Shown: positions 1-8,462 of the stretch, one piece after another
Position numbering within the stretch: the stretch's first letter is position 1
Layout of the letters: each line of letters begins with the position of its first letter
Source: Mycobacterium neglectum
GTDB taxonomy: Bacteria > Actinomycetota > Actinomycetes > Mycobacteriales > Mycobacteriaceae
Length of the DNA stretch: 64,000 nucleotides
Direction: 5' to 3'
Assembly (NCBI RefSeq): GCF_002591975.1
Contig: NZ_NVQE01000003.1
Span: 205,479-269,478 of the forward strand
Position numbers and translations under genes: made by a program
Notes under the pieces: generated by a model
The model's input: the letters and a program-made list of their open reading frames with translations, nothing else
The model's database searches: none
What the model was told of the DNA's origin: nothing

Positions 1-1
1 C

Positions 2-556
2 TGGTACGCGGACGTCGTGGCGATGCTTGCCGCATTCGGTTGCCGGGTCGCCGTCGACACGTCCGACCGCCCGTTGACGGCCCTCGTCGAGTCCTTCGAC
101 CGCGCCGCCCCCGATCTCATCAAGCCCAACGCCGAGGAACTCGCCAGTGTGCTGGGGTTCTCTCCCCTTGCATTGGAAGCCGCTGTCGCCCAAGGTGACC
201 CGGAACCGGTGGTCTCTGCGGCCCGACGATTGATCGATCGGGGCGTCGGCGCTGTGCTCGCCACGCTCGGATCCGCAGGCGCCGTCCTGGTCGACGACGA
301 AGGCAGCTGGTTCGCCACCCCGCCGCCCATCACACCGCGCAGCACCGTCGGCGCAGGAGATGCCGCCCTCGCCGGCTACATCCGCGCCCAGGTCGCAGGT
401 GCGGCTCCCCCGCAGCGACTGCAGATGGCGGTCGCCTACGGCAGCGCCGCTGCCGCCTTGCCCGGATCGGCTCAGCCGGGCCCGGCAGATCTCGACCTCG
501 ATGCCGTACACGTACTTCACCTCGCCCCGACAAACCCGCCGCCAACCCGAAAGTAA
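2..556 (+). CDS. fruK: 1-phosphofructokinase, C-terminal part (gene begins before the window)
   Basis: PfkB-family sugar kinase that phosphorylates fructose 1-phosphate, the product of the fructose PTS, to fructose 1,6-bisphosphate in the cytoplasm. The reading frame is already open at base 2, so only about the last 184 residues are present. They contain the PfkB C-terminal signature with the catalytic Asp in TVGAGDAALAGY (about residues 115-126 of this fragment) and a preceding ATLGSAGAVLV strand typical of ribokinase-fold kinases. The stop is only 4 bases from the fruA start, so the two are almost certainly one transcript. Fructose 1-phosphate kinase is preferred over other PfkB sugar kinases because of the PTS neighbours. 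Confidence 0.93.
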   Translation, partial: WYADVVAMLAAFGCRVAVDTSDRPLTALVESFDRAAPDLIKPNAEELASVLGFSPLALEAAVAQGDPEPVVSAARRLIDRGVGAVLATLGSAGAVLVDDEGSWFATPPPITPRSTVGAGDAALAGYIRAQVAGAAPPQRLQMAVAYGSAAAALPGSAQPGPADLDLDAVHVLHLAPTNPPPTRK

Positions 557-560
557 CGCC

Positions 561-2573
561 ATGACCATCATCAACACCGATCTGGTCCTGCTCGACGTCA
601 ACGCAGGTGACGACAAGCAGGCGGTGATCCGTAGTCTCGTGCAGCGTCTCGCCGATTCCGGACGCTCCACCGACGCCGACGGCTTGTTCGCCGCGGCGAT
701 GGCACGCGAGGAGCAGTCGGCGACCGGCCTGCCGGGCGGCATCGCGATCCCGCACTGTCGCTCACCGCACGTCGACAGCGCCTCGATAGGTTTCGCGCGT
801 TTGAAGCCGCCCGTCGATTTCGGTGCGCCCGACGGGCCCGCCGATCTGGCCTTCCTGATCGCGGCCCCCGAATCCGGCGGTGCAGAGCACATGAAGCTGC
901 TGTCCAGCCTCGCACGCGCGTTGGTGCGCAAGGACTTCGTCGAGTCGCTCCGGCAGGCCACCACACCCGCCGAAGTGGTCGCGCTCGTCGACGGAGTACT
1001 CAACCCCGATAAGGCCACTCCCGCAAAAGAACCCGTTCCAGAGCGGACAAGGACGCTGCTCGCGGTCACCGCCTGCCCGACCGGTATCGCGCACACCTAC
1101 ATGGCCGCCGATTCGCTGGCCGCCGCGGCGAAGGACGCCGGCGTCGCACTTCATGTCGAGACGCAGGGATCCTCGGGCAGCACACCGCTGGATGCGTCGA
1201 CGATCGCGGCGGCCGACGCCGTCATATTCGCCACCGATGTCGGCGTCAAGGACAAGCATCGGTTCGCGGGCAAGCCCGTGATCGCGTCAGGTGTGAAACG
1301 GGCGATCAACGAGCCCGGCAAGATGATCGCCGAAGCCCTTGCCGCAGCAGATAATCCGAACTCAGCCCGCGTGGACGGCGGCGCAGGGCCGTCGGCACCC
1401 AGCGCGACGCAGGCAGGTGGGGTCGGCTGGGGCACCCGCACGCGCCAGATTCTGCTCACCGGTGTGAGCTACATGATCCCGTTCGTCGCCGCCGGTGGTC
1501 TGCTGATCGCGCTCGGCTTCCTGTTCGGCGGCTACGAGATCGCAAACTCGGCCGAGGGCGAACAGCCCTCACTGGCCTACGGATTCGGATCTATCGGCCA
1601 CGTCATCGCCAGTACCAACTCGTTGACCAACCTGCCCGCCGGAGGGCTGCTCCAGTATCTCGGAGCGGTGCTGTTCACCCTCGGCGGGCTGGCATTCATG
1701 TTCCTGGTGCCCGCGCTGGCCGGCTACATTTCGTTCGCGATCGCCGACCGGCCGGGTATCGCCCCCGGCTTCACCGCTGGCGCCGTCGCGGTCTTCGTCG
1801 GCGGCGGCTTCATCGGCGGCATCGTCGGCGGGTTGATCGCCGGCTTCACCGCACTGTGGATAAGCCGGATCGCCGCCCCGCGGTGGCTTCGCGGCTTGAT
1901 GCCGGTGGTGATCATCCCGTTGTTCGCATCGCTGGCGGTCGGCCTGTTGATGTTCCTGCTGCTCGGTCGTCCACTGGCGGCGATCACGTCGGGCCTGACC
2001 AACTGGCTCGGTGGCATGTCGGGCAGTTCCGTCATCATTCTCGGCGTCATCCTCGGCCTGATGATGTGCTTCGACCTCGGCGGCCCGGTGAACAAGGCCG
2101 CCTACGCATTCGCGACCGCGGGCCTCAACGTCGCTGACCCCGCATCGCTGCGCATCATGGCCGCGGTGATGGCCGCGGGCATGGTTCCCCCGCTGGCGAT
2201 GGCGCTGGCCTCAACGATTCGGCCGAACGTGTTCACCGAGCCGGAGCGGGAAAACGGCCGGGCCGCTTGGCTTCTCGGTGCGTCGTTCATCTCGGAGGGA
2301 GCGATCCCATTCGCCGCGGCTGATCCGCTGCGAGTGATCCCGTCGATGATGTTCGGCGGCGCCATCACCGGTGCGTTGATCATGGCTTTCGACGTCACCC
2401 TGAAAGCACCGCATGGCGGGATATTCGTCTTCTTCGCCATCGGAAACCTGCTTTGGTTCCTCGTGGCCCTCGCAGCCGGCACCGTGGCGGGCGCACTTGC
2501 CGTCATCGCCGCCAAGCAGTTCGTCAAGCCCGCCGCGGACGTCGAAGACGCGCCCGCACTCGCGGCGGCCTGA
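561..2573 (+). CDS. fruA: PTS fructose transporter subunit IIABC
   Basis: Membrane permease that imports fructose and phosphorylates it to fructose 1-phosphate. The 670 residues hold three fused domains: EIIA (about 1-145, phosphorylated His65 in GIAIPHCRSPH), EIIB (about 165-265, Cys172 in VTACPTGIAHTYMAAD) and a multi-spanning EIIC (about 295-655, with GGPVNKAAYAF). The frame is open upstream to base 360, but that part overlaps fruK and has no homology-like sequence, so the ATG at 561 just after the fruK stop is the start. It works with HPr encoded next; enzyme I is not in the window. Confidence 0.96.
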   Translation: MTIINTDLVLLDVNAGDDKQAVIRSLVQRLADSGRSTDADGLFAAAMAREEQSATGLPGGIAIPHCRSPHVDSASIGFARLKPPVDFGAPDGPADLAFLIAAPESGGAEHMKLLSSLARALVRKDFVESLRQATTPAEVVALVDGVLNPDKATPAKEPVPERTRTLLAVTACPTGIAHTYMAADSLAAAAKDAGVALHVETQGSSGSTPLDASTIAAADAVIFATDVGVKDKHRFAGKPVIASGVKRAINEPGKMIAEALAAADNPNSARVDGGAGPSAPSATQAGGVGWGTRTRQILLTGVSYMIPFVAAGGLLIALGFLFGGYEIANSAEGEQPSLAYGFGSIGHVIASTNSLTNLPAGGLLQYLGAVLFTLGGLAFMFLVPALAGYISFAIADRPGIAPGFTAGAVAVFVGGGFIGGIVGGLIAGFTALWISRIAAPRWLRGLMPVVIIPLFASLAVGLLMFLLLGRPLAAITSGLTNWLGGMSGSSVIILGVILGLMMCFDLGGPVNKAAYAFATAGLNVADPASLRIMAAVMAAGMVPPLAMALASTIRPNVFTEPERENGRAAWLLGASFISEGAIPFAAADPLRVIPSMMFGGAITGALIMAFDVTLKAPHGGIFVFFAIGNLLWFLVALAAGTVAGALAVIAAKQFVKPAADVEDAPALAAA

Positions 2574-2608
2574 CCCCTAACACCCACCACCACTGAAGGA
2601 GATCACTC

Positions 2609-2866
2609 ATGCCCGCCAAGACCGTCATCGTCGGATCGTCGATCGGCCTGCACGCCCGCCCCGCTGCCATCATCGCCGAAGAGGTGGTGAAAGCAGGGGT
2701 GCCCGTGTTCCTCTCGCTGGACGGCGGTGAGCCCGTTGACGCCGGTTCGGCGCTGATGATCATGACGCTCGGCGCGGGCAACGGCGCACAGGTGACCGTC
2801 GCCTGTGACGACGCGGAGGTTCTCGCCGCGGTCGCCGGGCTGGTCCAGCAGGACCTCGACGCCTGA
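2609..2866 (+). CDS. ptsH: phosphocarrier protein HPr
   Basis: Small cytoplasmic phosphocarrier (85 residues, normal HPr size) that relays phosphate from enzyme I to the EIIA domain of FruA. The active-site His15 lies in SSIGLHARPA, and a Ser at residue 47 sits where the regulatory Ser46 of HPr proteins lies (GSALMIMTLG). A clear ribosome site AAGGAGAT precedes the ATG by 6-7 bases. It follows fruA by 35 bases and completes the fruK-fruA-ptsH transcript. A 6-bp stem (2860-2875) spans the stop codon but has no T tract. Confidence 0.95.
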   Translation: MPAKTVIVGSSIGLHARPAAIIAEEVVKAGVPVFLSLDGGEPVDAGSALMIMTLGAGNGAQVTVACDDAEVLAAVAGLVQQDLDA

Positions 2867-3055
2867 CCGCAGGCGACCTGCACCGGAACAAGATTGCGGA
2901 CCTGACCCCCCGCGCGGCCCCTTAAGATTGGCTGCGTGCAATCAGGCAGTCGGCTTGACGTGAGAATTTGTCCTGCCCGGGGGACCGTCGGGGGTTTGCT
3001 GTGGGGGCACCGGCATACTGCCTGCTTGTCGAGTTTCGGGGGAGGTGCATAACGA

Positions 3056-4402
3056 GTGCACCGCATAGGTGTGCTGCTGGTGGTGCTGTTGCTGGCGTTG
3101 TTCAGCGCTCCGCCTGCAGTCGCGATCGAACCACCCACTATCGATCCGGCGGCTGTGCCGCCGGACGAGACGGGTCCCGATCAGCCCACCGAACAGCGTC
3201 GGGTCTGCTCGGCCCCCACGGCATTCCCCAACTCGAATTTCGCCGACAAGCCCTGGGCGAACGACTACCTGCGCCTCGCCGAGGCGCAAAAATCCGCAAC
3301 GGGCGCGGGGATAACTGTCGCCGTCATCGACACCGGGGTCAACGGCTCGCCTCGGGTGCCCGCTGAGCCCGGCGGCGACTTCGTGGACCAAGCGGGCAAC
3401 GGCATGTCCGACTGCGATTCCCATGGAACGCTGACCGCGTCGATCATCGCCGGCCGGCCCGCACCGACGGACGGGTTCATCGGGGTCGCGCCCGACGCCC
3501 GCATCCTGTCGCTGCGGCAGACGTCAGAGGCGTTTCAACCCGTCGGCGCGCGCACCGATCCCAATGACCCGAACACCACCCAGACCGCCGGGTCGCTGCG
3601 AAGTCTGGCACGCGCGGTCGTGCACGCGGCCAACCTCGGCGCGCAGGTCATCAACATCAGCGAGGCAGCCTGCTACAAGGTGACCAGGCCGATCGATGAA
3701 ACTGGGCTCGGCGCCGCGATCAACTACGCGGTCAACGTCAAGGGTGCGGTCATCGTCGTCGCGGCGGGCAACACCGGCCAGGACTGTAGCCAGAACCCGC
3801 CGCCCGATCCCGCGATACCCGCCGATCCGCGCGGCTGGAAGCAGGTACAGACGATCGTCAGTCCGGCGTGGTACTCGCCGCTGGTGCTCACCGTCGGCGG
3901 CGTCGCCCAGAACGGTCAGCCGAGCACCTTCTCGGTGTCCGGACCGTGGGTTGGCGCCGCGGCACCGGCAGAGAACCTGGTGGCGCTCGGCTACGACGGA
4001 CGGCCCGTGAACGCGTTGACCGGACAGGACGGTCCGATCCCGATCAGTGGCACCTCGTTCGCGGCCGCATACGTGTCCGGGCTGGCGGCACTGCTCAAAC
4101 AACGCTTCCCCGTCCTGACCCCCGCTCAGATCATGAACAGGATCACCGCAACGGCACGGCACCCCGGCGGTGGCGTCGACAATTACGTCGGTGCAGGCGT
4201 CATCGACCCGGTCGCCGCGCTGACCTGGGACGTGCCTGCGGGTCCGGAGCGAGTTCCCTACCAGGTCAAGGAGATTCCGGCACCAGTGGTCATCCCGCCG
4301 CCGGACCGAGGACCGATCACCGCCGTCGTCATCACCGGAGTCGCCCTGGCGCTCGCGCTGGGACTCGGCGCCCTGGCTCGCCGCGCACTGAGGCGCCGAT
4401 GA
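3056..4402 (+). CDS. mycP1: ESX-1 type VII secretion mycosin, subtilisin-like serine protease
   Basis: Membrane-anchored mycosin of the ESX type VII secretion system; the ESX-1 member is known to cleave EspB after export and is also needed structurally. Visible parts: Sec signal peptide (about 1-23, ending PPAVA), subtilase triad Asp92 (VAVIDTGVN), His123 (DSHGTLTASIIAG) and Ser334 (SGTSFAAAYVSG), oxyanion Asn239 (AAGNTG), and a C-terminal membrane helix (about 420-440) ending in basic residues. The GTG start has GGGGGAGG about 10 bases upstream. It overlaps eccE1 by ATGA. It is assigned to ESX-1 rather than another ESX system because espB and espL follow, as in M. tuberculosis Rv3883c-Rv3880c. 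Confidence 0.94.
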   Translation: MHRIGVLLVVLLLALFSAPPAVAIEPPTIDPAAVPPDETGPDQPTEQRRVCSAPTAFPNSNFADKPWANDYLRLAEAQKSATGAGITVAVIDTGVNGSPRVPAEPGGDFVDQAGNGMSDCDSHGTLTASIIAGRPAPTDGFIGVAPDARILSLRQTSEAFQPVGARTDPNDPNTTQTAGSLRSLARAVVHAANLGAQVINISEAACYKVTRPIDETGLGAAINYAVNVKGAVIVVAAGNTGQDCSQNPPPDPAIPADPRGWKQVQTIVSPAWYSPLVLTVGGVAQNGQPSTFSVSGPWVGAAAPAENLVALGYDGRPVNALTGQDGPIPISGTSFAAAYVSGLAALLKQRFPVLTPAQIMNRITATARHPGGGVDNYVGAGVIDPVAALTWDVPAGPERVPYQVKEIPAPVVIPPPDRGPITAVVITGVALALALGLGALARRALRRR

Positions 4403-5796
4403 GAAACTTTGCGTCCCATTTCGGGCTGCGCTTCACCACCGGTCACGCCATCTGGGCGGCAGTGCTGATTCCCGCCTGCATCCTGCTGTTCATCCAGCTC
4501 GATCTGCTTTGGCTGGGGATCACCCTGGCGGTAATCATCGCTCTCGCAGCCGTACTGACGATTCGCGGGCGACGGCTCACCGGCTGGATCGCGGCCGTGT
4601 TCGCGTGGCGGCGGCGCCATCGCAATGTTCCGGACCGGCCGTCCGAGCCGGCCGTCGGTTCCACCGTGATGCCCGGCGACCACGTCGCCGTCCGCTGGCA
4701 GGACGGCTACCTGGTCTCGGCCATCGAACTGGTCCCGCGGCCGTTCACGCCAACTGTGATCGTCAACGGTGAGGCCTATTCCGACGACGTGATCGACACC
4801 CGACTGGTCGAGCGATTGGTCGCCGCACACTGTCCCGATCTCGAGGCCGACGTGGTGTCGGCGGGGTATCGAGTGGGCAAGACCGCACCGTCGAGCCTGG
4901 TGGCGCTGTATGAGCAGGTCGTTGGGCCCTACCCCGCACCGGCGAATCGGCGCACATGGATCGTGTTGAGGGCAGACCCGGAGCGCACGCGTAAGTCCGC
5001 ACAGCGGCGCGATTCCGGTGTGGCCGGACTCGCACGGTATCTCGTTGCATCGGTGACGCGGATCGCAGATCAGCTGTCCAGCAACGGTGTTGATGCCCGG
5101 GCCATCCGTAGCTTCGACGACTTCGACCGGGCGACCGAGATCAGCTTCGAACGCGAGACATGGTCGGCAATCAAAGGCCGCAGCACCTTCACCGCCGCGT
5201 ACACCGCGCCGGGCGGCCCCGACGCGTGGTGGTCGGCGCGCGCCGATCACACCATCACCCGGGTCCGCATCCGGCCCGGTGAGGCTCCCACCGCCACCGT
5301 GCTGTTGACGACGCTCGCGAATCCGTCGACGCCGCGGGGGTTTTCCTGCCTGTTCGGCGGGCAGCGGGCCGCGTTGCACGGCATCAGCCCGGTCAACGAC
5401 CGTCACTATGAACTGCCCGTCGGATCTGCCGGGGTTCTCGTCGGCGAGACCGCGGACCGCTATCCGGTGTACATGCCGTTCGACGACATCGACGTGAGCA
5501 TCAACCTCGGCGACGCCCGGTTGTTCACCCAGTTCGTCGTGCGATCGGCGGCCGCGGGCGCGGTGGTCACCCTGCTACCGCAGTTCGCCGAGTTCGCCGG
5601 GTCTATCAACGGCCACATCGGGCAGGACGCCAAGGTGGCCTGGCCCAACGCCACGACGTACCTGGGTCCGCACCCCGGCGTTGGACGAGTTATCTTGCGG
5701 GACAACTTCATCGACACCCCACGGCATAAGCAGCTACCGATCCGGTTGATCAACCCCCGTGAGGAAAGCCGCTACCAGATGGCGCTGGAGGGCTGA
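4399..5796 (+). CDS. eccE1: ESX-1 core component EccE1
   Basis: Peripheral subunit of the inner-membrane type VII secretion complex. The 465 residues match the usual EccE1 length. Two hydrophobic helices lie near the N-terminus (about 17-34 and 37-54), followed by a basic stretch (RGRRLTGWIAAVFAWRRRHR) and a cytosolic EccE domain. The ATG at 4399 overlaps the mycP1 stop as ATGA, which indicates translational coupling; the longer frame back to 3868 lies inside mycP1 and is discarded. Assignment to ESX-1 rests mainly on gene order with espB/espL. Confidence 0.93.
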   Translation: MRNFASHFGLRFTTGHAIWAAVLIPACILLFIQLDLLWLGITLAVIIALAAVLTIRGRRLTGWIAAVFAWRRRHRNVPDRPSEPAVGSTVMPGDHVAVRWQDGYLVSAIELVPRPFTPTVIVNGEAYSDDVIDTRLVERLVAAHCPDLEADVVSAGYRVGKTAPSSLVALYEQVVGPYPAPANRRTWIVLRADPERTRKSAQRRDSGVAGLARYLVASVTRIADQLSSNGVDARAIRSFDDFDRATEISFERETWSAIKGRSTFTAAYTAPGGPDAWWSARADHTITRVRIRPGEAPTATVLLTTLANPSTPRGFSCLFGGQRAALHGISPVNDRHYELPVGSAGVLVGETADRYPVYMPFDDIDVSINLGDARLFTQFVVRSAAAGAVVTLLPQFAEFAGSINGHIGQDAKVAWPNATTYLGPHPGVGRVILRDNFIDTPRHKQLPIRLINPREESRYQMALEG

Positions 5797-5800
5797 GGTC

Positions 5801-7300
5801 GTGACGGTCCAACGGGTGGAGCCCAGCGCCCTCACCGGCCAAGCCACCGAGATGAAGGGGCAAAACTGGAACAGCCCCTCCGAGGATGCGGTGTTACCAC
5901 CGGATGCCCTGCCCTCCACGAACGATGCGATCGCCAACCTCAACGCCAACGCGCAGTCGTTGAAAGAGTTGGAGCGGTGGGCCGAAGTCGAGAACCAACG
6001 CATTGCCGAGATGCTGGACATCGCCGCGCAGGCCTACCAGAAGGTCGACGACGACTACGGCAGGGCGCTCGACAATCCCGAACGCGCCGCGGCAGTCGAC
6101 GCCATCACCATTCCGTCTCCGCAGACACCGCCTCCCGAAATCCCTGTTCCCCCAGGCACTCCGCGACTACTCGATGCGAGCGGATATAGCAACGTCATAC
6201 AGACCCAGGCCGAGCTGAGCGCGCCGGACACCGGCGCTTCGCTCAAGACCGCGATGTTGCTGTGGGGCATTGCGTCCAACCGTGTCGACAACAACAAGCC
6301 GAAGCCTCCGCCCGGCGACTGGGAGGGTGAGGCCGCCGACGCCGCCTACGCACGGATGACCACGTTCGGCAACTGGCTGACTCAGCTGTCCGGAGCCTGG
6401 TACGACCTGGCCGAAGCCGCGTCGAAAATTCTTTCGGCACATGACAAAGCAAAGAGCACGCACGATCCCATCGCCAAGGAGTACACCGAGCTGGAAGCGC
6501 GGATTCGCCAACTCTCCAGCGTGAGCGCGCCACACGGCGGCGTCCGGGTCCAGAGGGAGATGGAGCGGATCCGCCAGCGCATGGAGGAGCTCCAGGCGCA
6601 GTCCGACGAGGTGCGCCAGGATTATGCGAATGGCGCGACGTTCACACCGGTCCGCCCTGCCGACCCGCCGTTCAAACCGGGCGACGGCCTGACGTCCGCG
6701 GGTAGCGGCAGCGGAGGCGGCGGTGCCGGTGACCAACCCGCCGGGGAGTCGGCCGCGATGGCCCGGAAGATGGGCGAGTCAATGGGAAGCCCGCAGCCGC
6801 AGTCGGGTTCGCCGCAGGGTGGCGGCGCCGGTGGCGGGTCACCGTCGGGCGGTGGATCGCCCTCGGGAGGCGCCGGCGCCGGCAGCCCGAGCGAGACGCC
6901 CGACGGCGAGACGCCCGACGGAACGTCGAAAGTACCCGCCGATCCGAACCTGCGACCCGCAGCGGGGGGCGGCGGGGCCGGGGGCGCCAGCGCAGGGTCT
7001 GCGCCTCTTTCGCCCGCAGTGACGCCCGAAACCGTCGCGCCGGGCCCGCCCATGCCCGTCGGCGCCGGACCCGCGGCCGGTACCGCGACCCAGGGTGGCA
7101 TCGCAGGTGGGATGGGCGGTATGGCGCCCATGCACGGCGCGCAGGGCGCACAGCAGGGCAAGGAGAAGCGTCGCGATCCGCTCACGGCACCCGACGAGGA
7201 CCTGTACGTCGAGGACCGCGCGTGGACCGAGGCGGTCATCGGTAATCGCCGCCGCAGGGACGTGCAGGACGGCAAACAAAGCGAGCAGGACGACCAGTGA
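5801..7300 (+). CDS. espB: ESX-1 secreted protein EspB
   Basis: ESX-1 substrate that, in relatives, is secreted, cleaved by MycP1 and forms PE/PPE-like heptamers. The N-terminal half carries the two hallmarks of the fold: the YxxxD secretion motif (Tyr79-Asp83, AYQKVD) and a WxG motif (Trp174-Gly176, GDWEGEAAD). Residues about 300-450 are a long Gly/Ser/Pro-rich segment. The end (DLYVEDRAWTEAVIGNRRRR) closely resembles the conserved EspB C-terminus. The chosen start is GTG 5801, four bases after the eccE1 stop; an upstream in-frame GTG at 5759 lies inside eccE1. The N-terminal part differs strongly from what I recall of the tuberculosis protein, but length (499) and motifs agree. Confidence 0.93.
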   Translation: MTVQRVEPSALTGQATEMKGQNWNSPSEDAVLPPDALPSTNDAIANLNANAQSLKELERWAEVENQRIAEMLDIAAQAYQKVDDDYGRALDNPERAAAVDAITIPSPQTPPPEIPVPPGTPRLLDASGYSNVIQTQAELSAPDTGASLKTAMLLWGIASNRVDNNKPKPPPGDWEGEAADAAYARMTTFGNWLTQLSGAWYDLAEAASKILSAHDKAKSTHDPIAKEYTELEARIRQLSSVSAPHGGVRVQREMERIRQRMEELQAQSDEVRQDYANGATFTPVRPADPPFKPGDGLTSAGSGSGGGGAGDQPAGESAAMARKMGESMGSPQPQSGSPQGGGAGGGSPSGGGSPSGGAGAGSPSETPDGETPDGTSKVPADPNLRPAAGGGGAGGASAGSAPLSPAVTPETVAPGPPMPVGAGPAAGTATQGGIAGGMGGMAPMHGAQGAQQGKEKRRDPLTAPDEDLYVEDRAWTEAVIGNRRRRDVQDGKQSEQDDQ

Positions 7301-7638
7301 CCGACGAGATGCATCCGGAGGTCGCCGCCGTCCTGCAGCAGGCGCAACGGTTGCAGTCACTGATGGATGAGCAGTTGTACAAGATGAACCACCAGACGTT
7401 CACCGCCACCGACGACGCCGAGACGGTCGAGGTGACGCTCAACGGCCACCACCACCTCACCGGCACGTTCATCGCCGACGGACTGCTGCGGCTGGGTGCG
7501 CCGACGGTTGAGAAGCGACTCAACGAGGCATTACAGAAGGCGAGCGATGCCGCGACCGAGTCGATCGAGCGCGACAGGGACCGCATCGACGCCGCGGTCG
7601 CAGACATCACCGCCGACCTGCGCGCCGACGAACCTTAG
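7297..7638 (+). CDS. espL: ESX-1 secretion-associated protein EspL (YbaB/EbfC family)
   Basis: Small cytoplasmic protein of 113 residues with the YbaB/EbfC-like layout: an N-terminal helix (EVAAVLQQAQRLQSLMDEQL), a beta section (TDDAETVEVTLNGHHHLTG) and a long C-terminal helix (ADGLLRLGAPTVEKRLNEAL). In M. tuberculosis EspL (Rv3880c) is needed for stability of other Esp proteins such as EspE, EspF and EspH. The start codon GTG overlaps the espB stop (GTGA), so it is coupled to espB. It is the last ESX gene here; the next gene has its own promoter-like box. Confidence 0.9.
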   Translation: MTDEMHPEVAAVLQQAQRLQSLMDEQLYKMNHQTFTATDDAETVEVTLNGHHHLTGTFIADGLLRLGAPTVEKRLNEALQKASDAATESIERDRDRIDAAVADITADLRADEP

Positions 7639-7644
7639 TATCGT
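7639..7644 (+). promoter_or_regulatory. -10 box TATCGT of a leaderless promoter
   Basis: TATCGT fits the mycobacterial -10 pattern TANNNT and ends 7 bases before the GTG at 7651, so transcription would begin at or next to the start codon. It supports that GTG as the true start of the HugZ-like gene and separates it from the ESX-1 transcript. No obvious -35 is seen. Confidence 0.5.
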
Positions 7645-7650
7645 TCGACC

Positions 7651-8448
7651 GTGCCCCGCGATCATGGGGACCCGGGCGACGCCCCTTCGGTCCCTCCCCC
7701 ACTCACTGAAGTCGCGGATTCCAGCCGCCCCTCCGCTGCGGAGGAAGCCCGCACCATCGCGGGATCGACCAACACCGGCACCCTCGCCACACTCACCGAA
7801 AGCGGCGATCCGTGGGCCTCGTACGTGACGTACGGATTGCTCGGCGGCGCACCGGTACTGTGCGTCTCCAATCTCGCCGAGCACGGTCGCAATCTGGCTG
7901 GCGACCCGAGGGCGAGCATCGCGATCGTCGCGCCGACGTCGGAGTCCGATCCACTTGCCAGTGGCCGCGTCACGCTCGCCGGTGTCGTCGAGATGCCCAC
8001 AGGTGACGAACTTGCTGCGGCGCGCGATGCGCATCTTTCCGCCGTCGCGGCGGCCAAGTACTACATCGACTACTCCGACTTCACGCTGTGGGTGCTGCGC
8101 GTGCATCGGGTGCGCTGGGTCGGCGGGTACGGCCGCATGGAGTCCACCACCGGTGATGACTACTCCGCAGCCACGCCGGATCCGGTTGCGCCGCAGGCCG
8201 CAGGGGCAATTGCCCACCTGAACGCCGACCACGCCGACTCGCTCGCCGCGATGGCCAAGGTGCTTGGCGGTTACCCGGACACCAGGGCGGCGACCTGCAC
8301 CGGCGCCGATCGTTACGGCCTCGATCTGCGGCTCGATACCGAACGCGGCATCGCCTACACCCGGGTCGGCTACGCCACACCGATCGACTCCTACGACCAA
8401 TTGCGTTCGGCGACCGTCGAGCTGGCGCGTCGGGCGCGAGGGCGCTGA
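7651..8448 (+). CDS. HugZ-like pyridoxamine 5'-phosphate oxidase-fold protein with DUF2470 domain
   Basis: A 265-residue cytoplasmic protein with an N-terminal split-barrel flavin/haem-binding fold (about 28-165: TGTLATLTESGDPWASYVTY, WVLRVHRVRWVGGYGRM) and a C-terminal DUF2470-type domain (about 180-260: AIAHLNADHADSLAAMAKVL). This architecture is that of the HugZ/HutZ haem-utilisation family, but actinobacterial members are mostly uncharacterised, so the substrate is unknown. Its start follows a TATCGT -10 box by 7 bases. The stop is 14 bases before pyrE, which has its own -10-like box. Confidence 0.82.
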   Translation: MPRDHGDPGDAPSVPPPLTEVADSSRPSAAEEARTIAGSTNTGTLATLTESGDPWASYVTYGLLGGAPVLCVSNLAEHGRNLAGDPRASIAIVAPTSESDPLASGRVTLAGVVEMPTGDELAAARDAHLSAVAAAKYYIDYSDFTLWVLRVHRVRWVGGYGRMESTTGDDYSAATPDPVAPQAAGAIAHLNADHADSLAAMAKVLGGYPDTRAATCTGADRYGLDLRLDTERGIAYTRVGYATPIDSYDQLRSATVELARRARGR

Positions 8449-8450
8449 AA

Positions 8451-8456
8451 TACGAT
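8451..8456 (+). promoter_or_regulatory. -10 box TACGAT of a leaderless promoter for pyrE
   Basis: TACGAT matches TANNNT and ends 7 bases before the pyrE ATG at 8463. No Shine-Dalgarno sequence lies between, so a leaderless mRNA is the simplest reading. Confidence 0.5.
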
Positions 8457-8462
8457 CGCGGT

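Noticed and set aside
2860..2875. Hairpin over the ptsH stop as an intrinsic terminator
   Set aside because: The stem is only 6 bp, lies partly in coding sequence, and no T tract follows.
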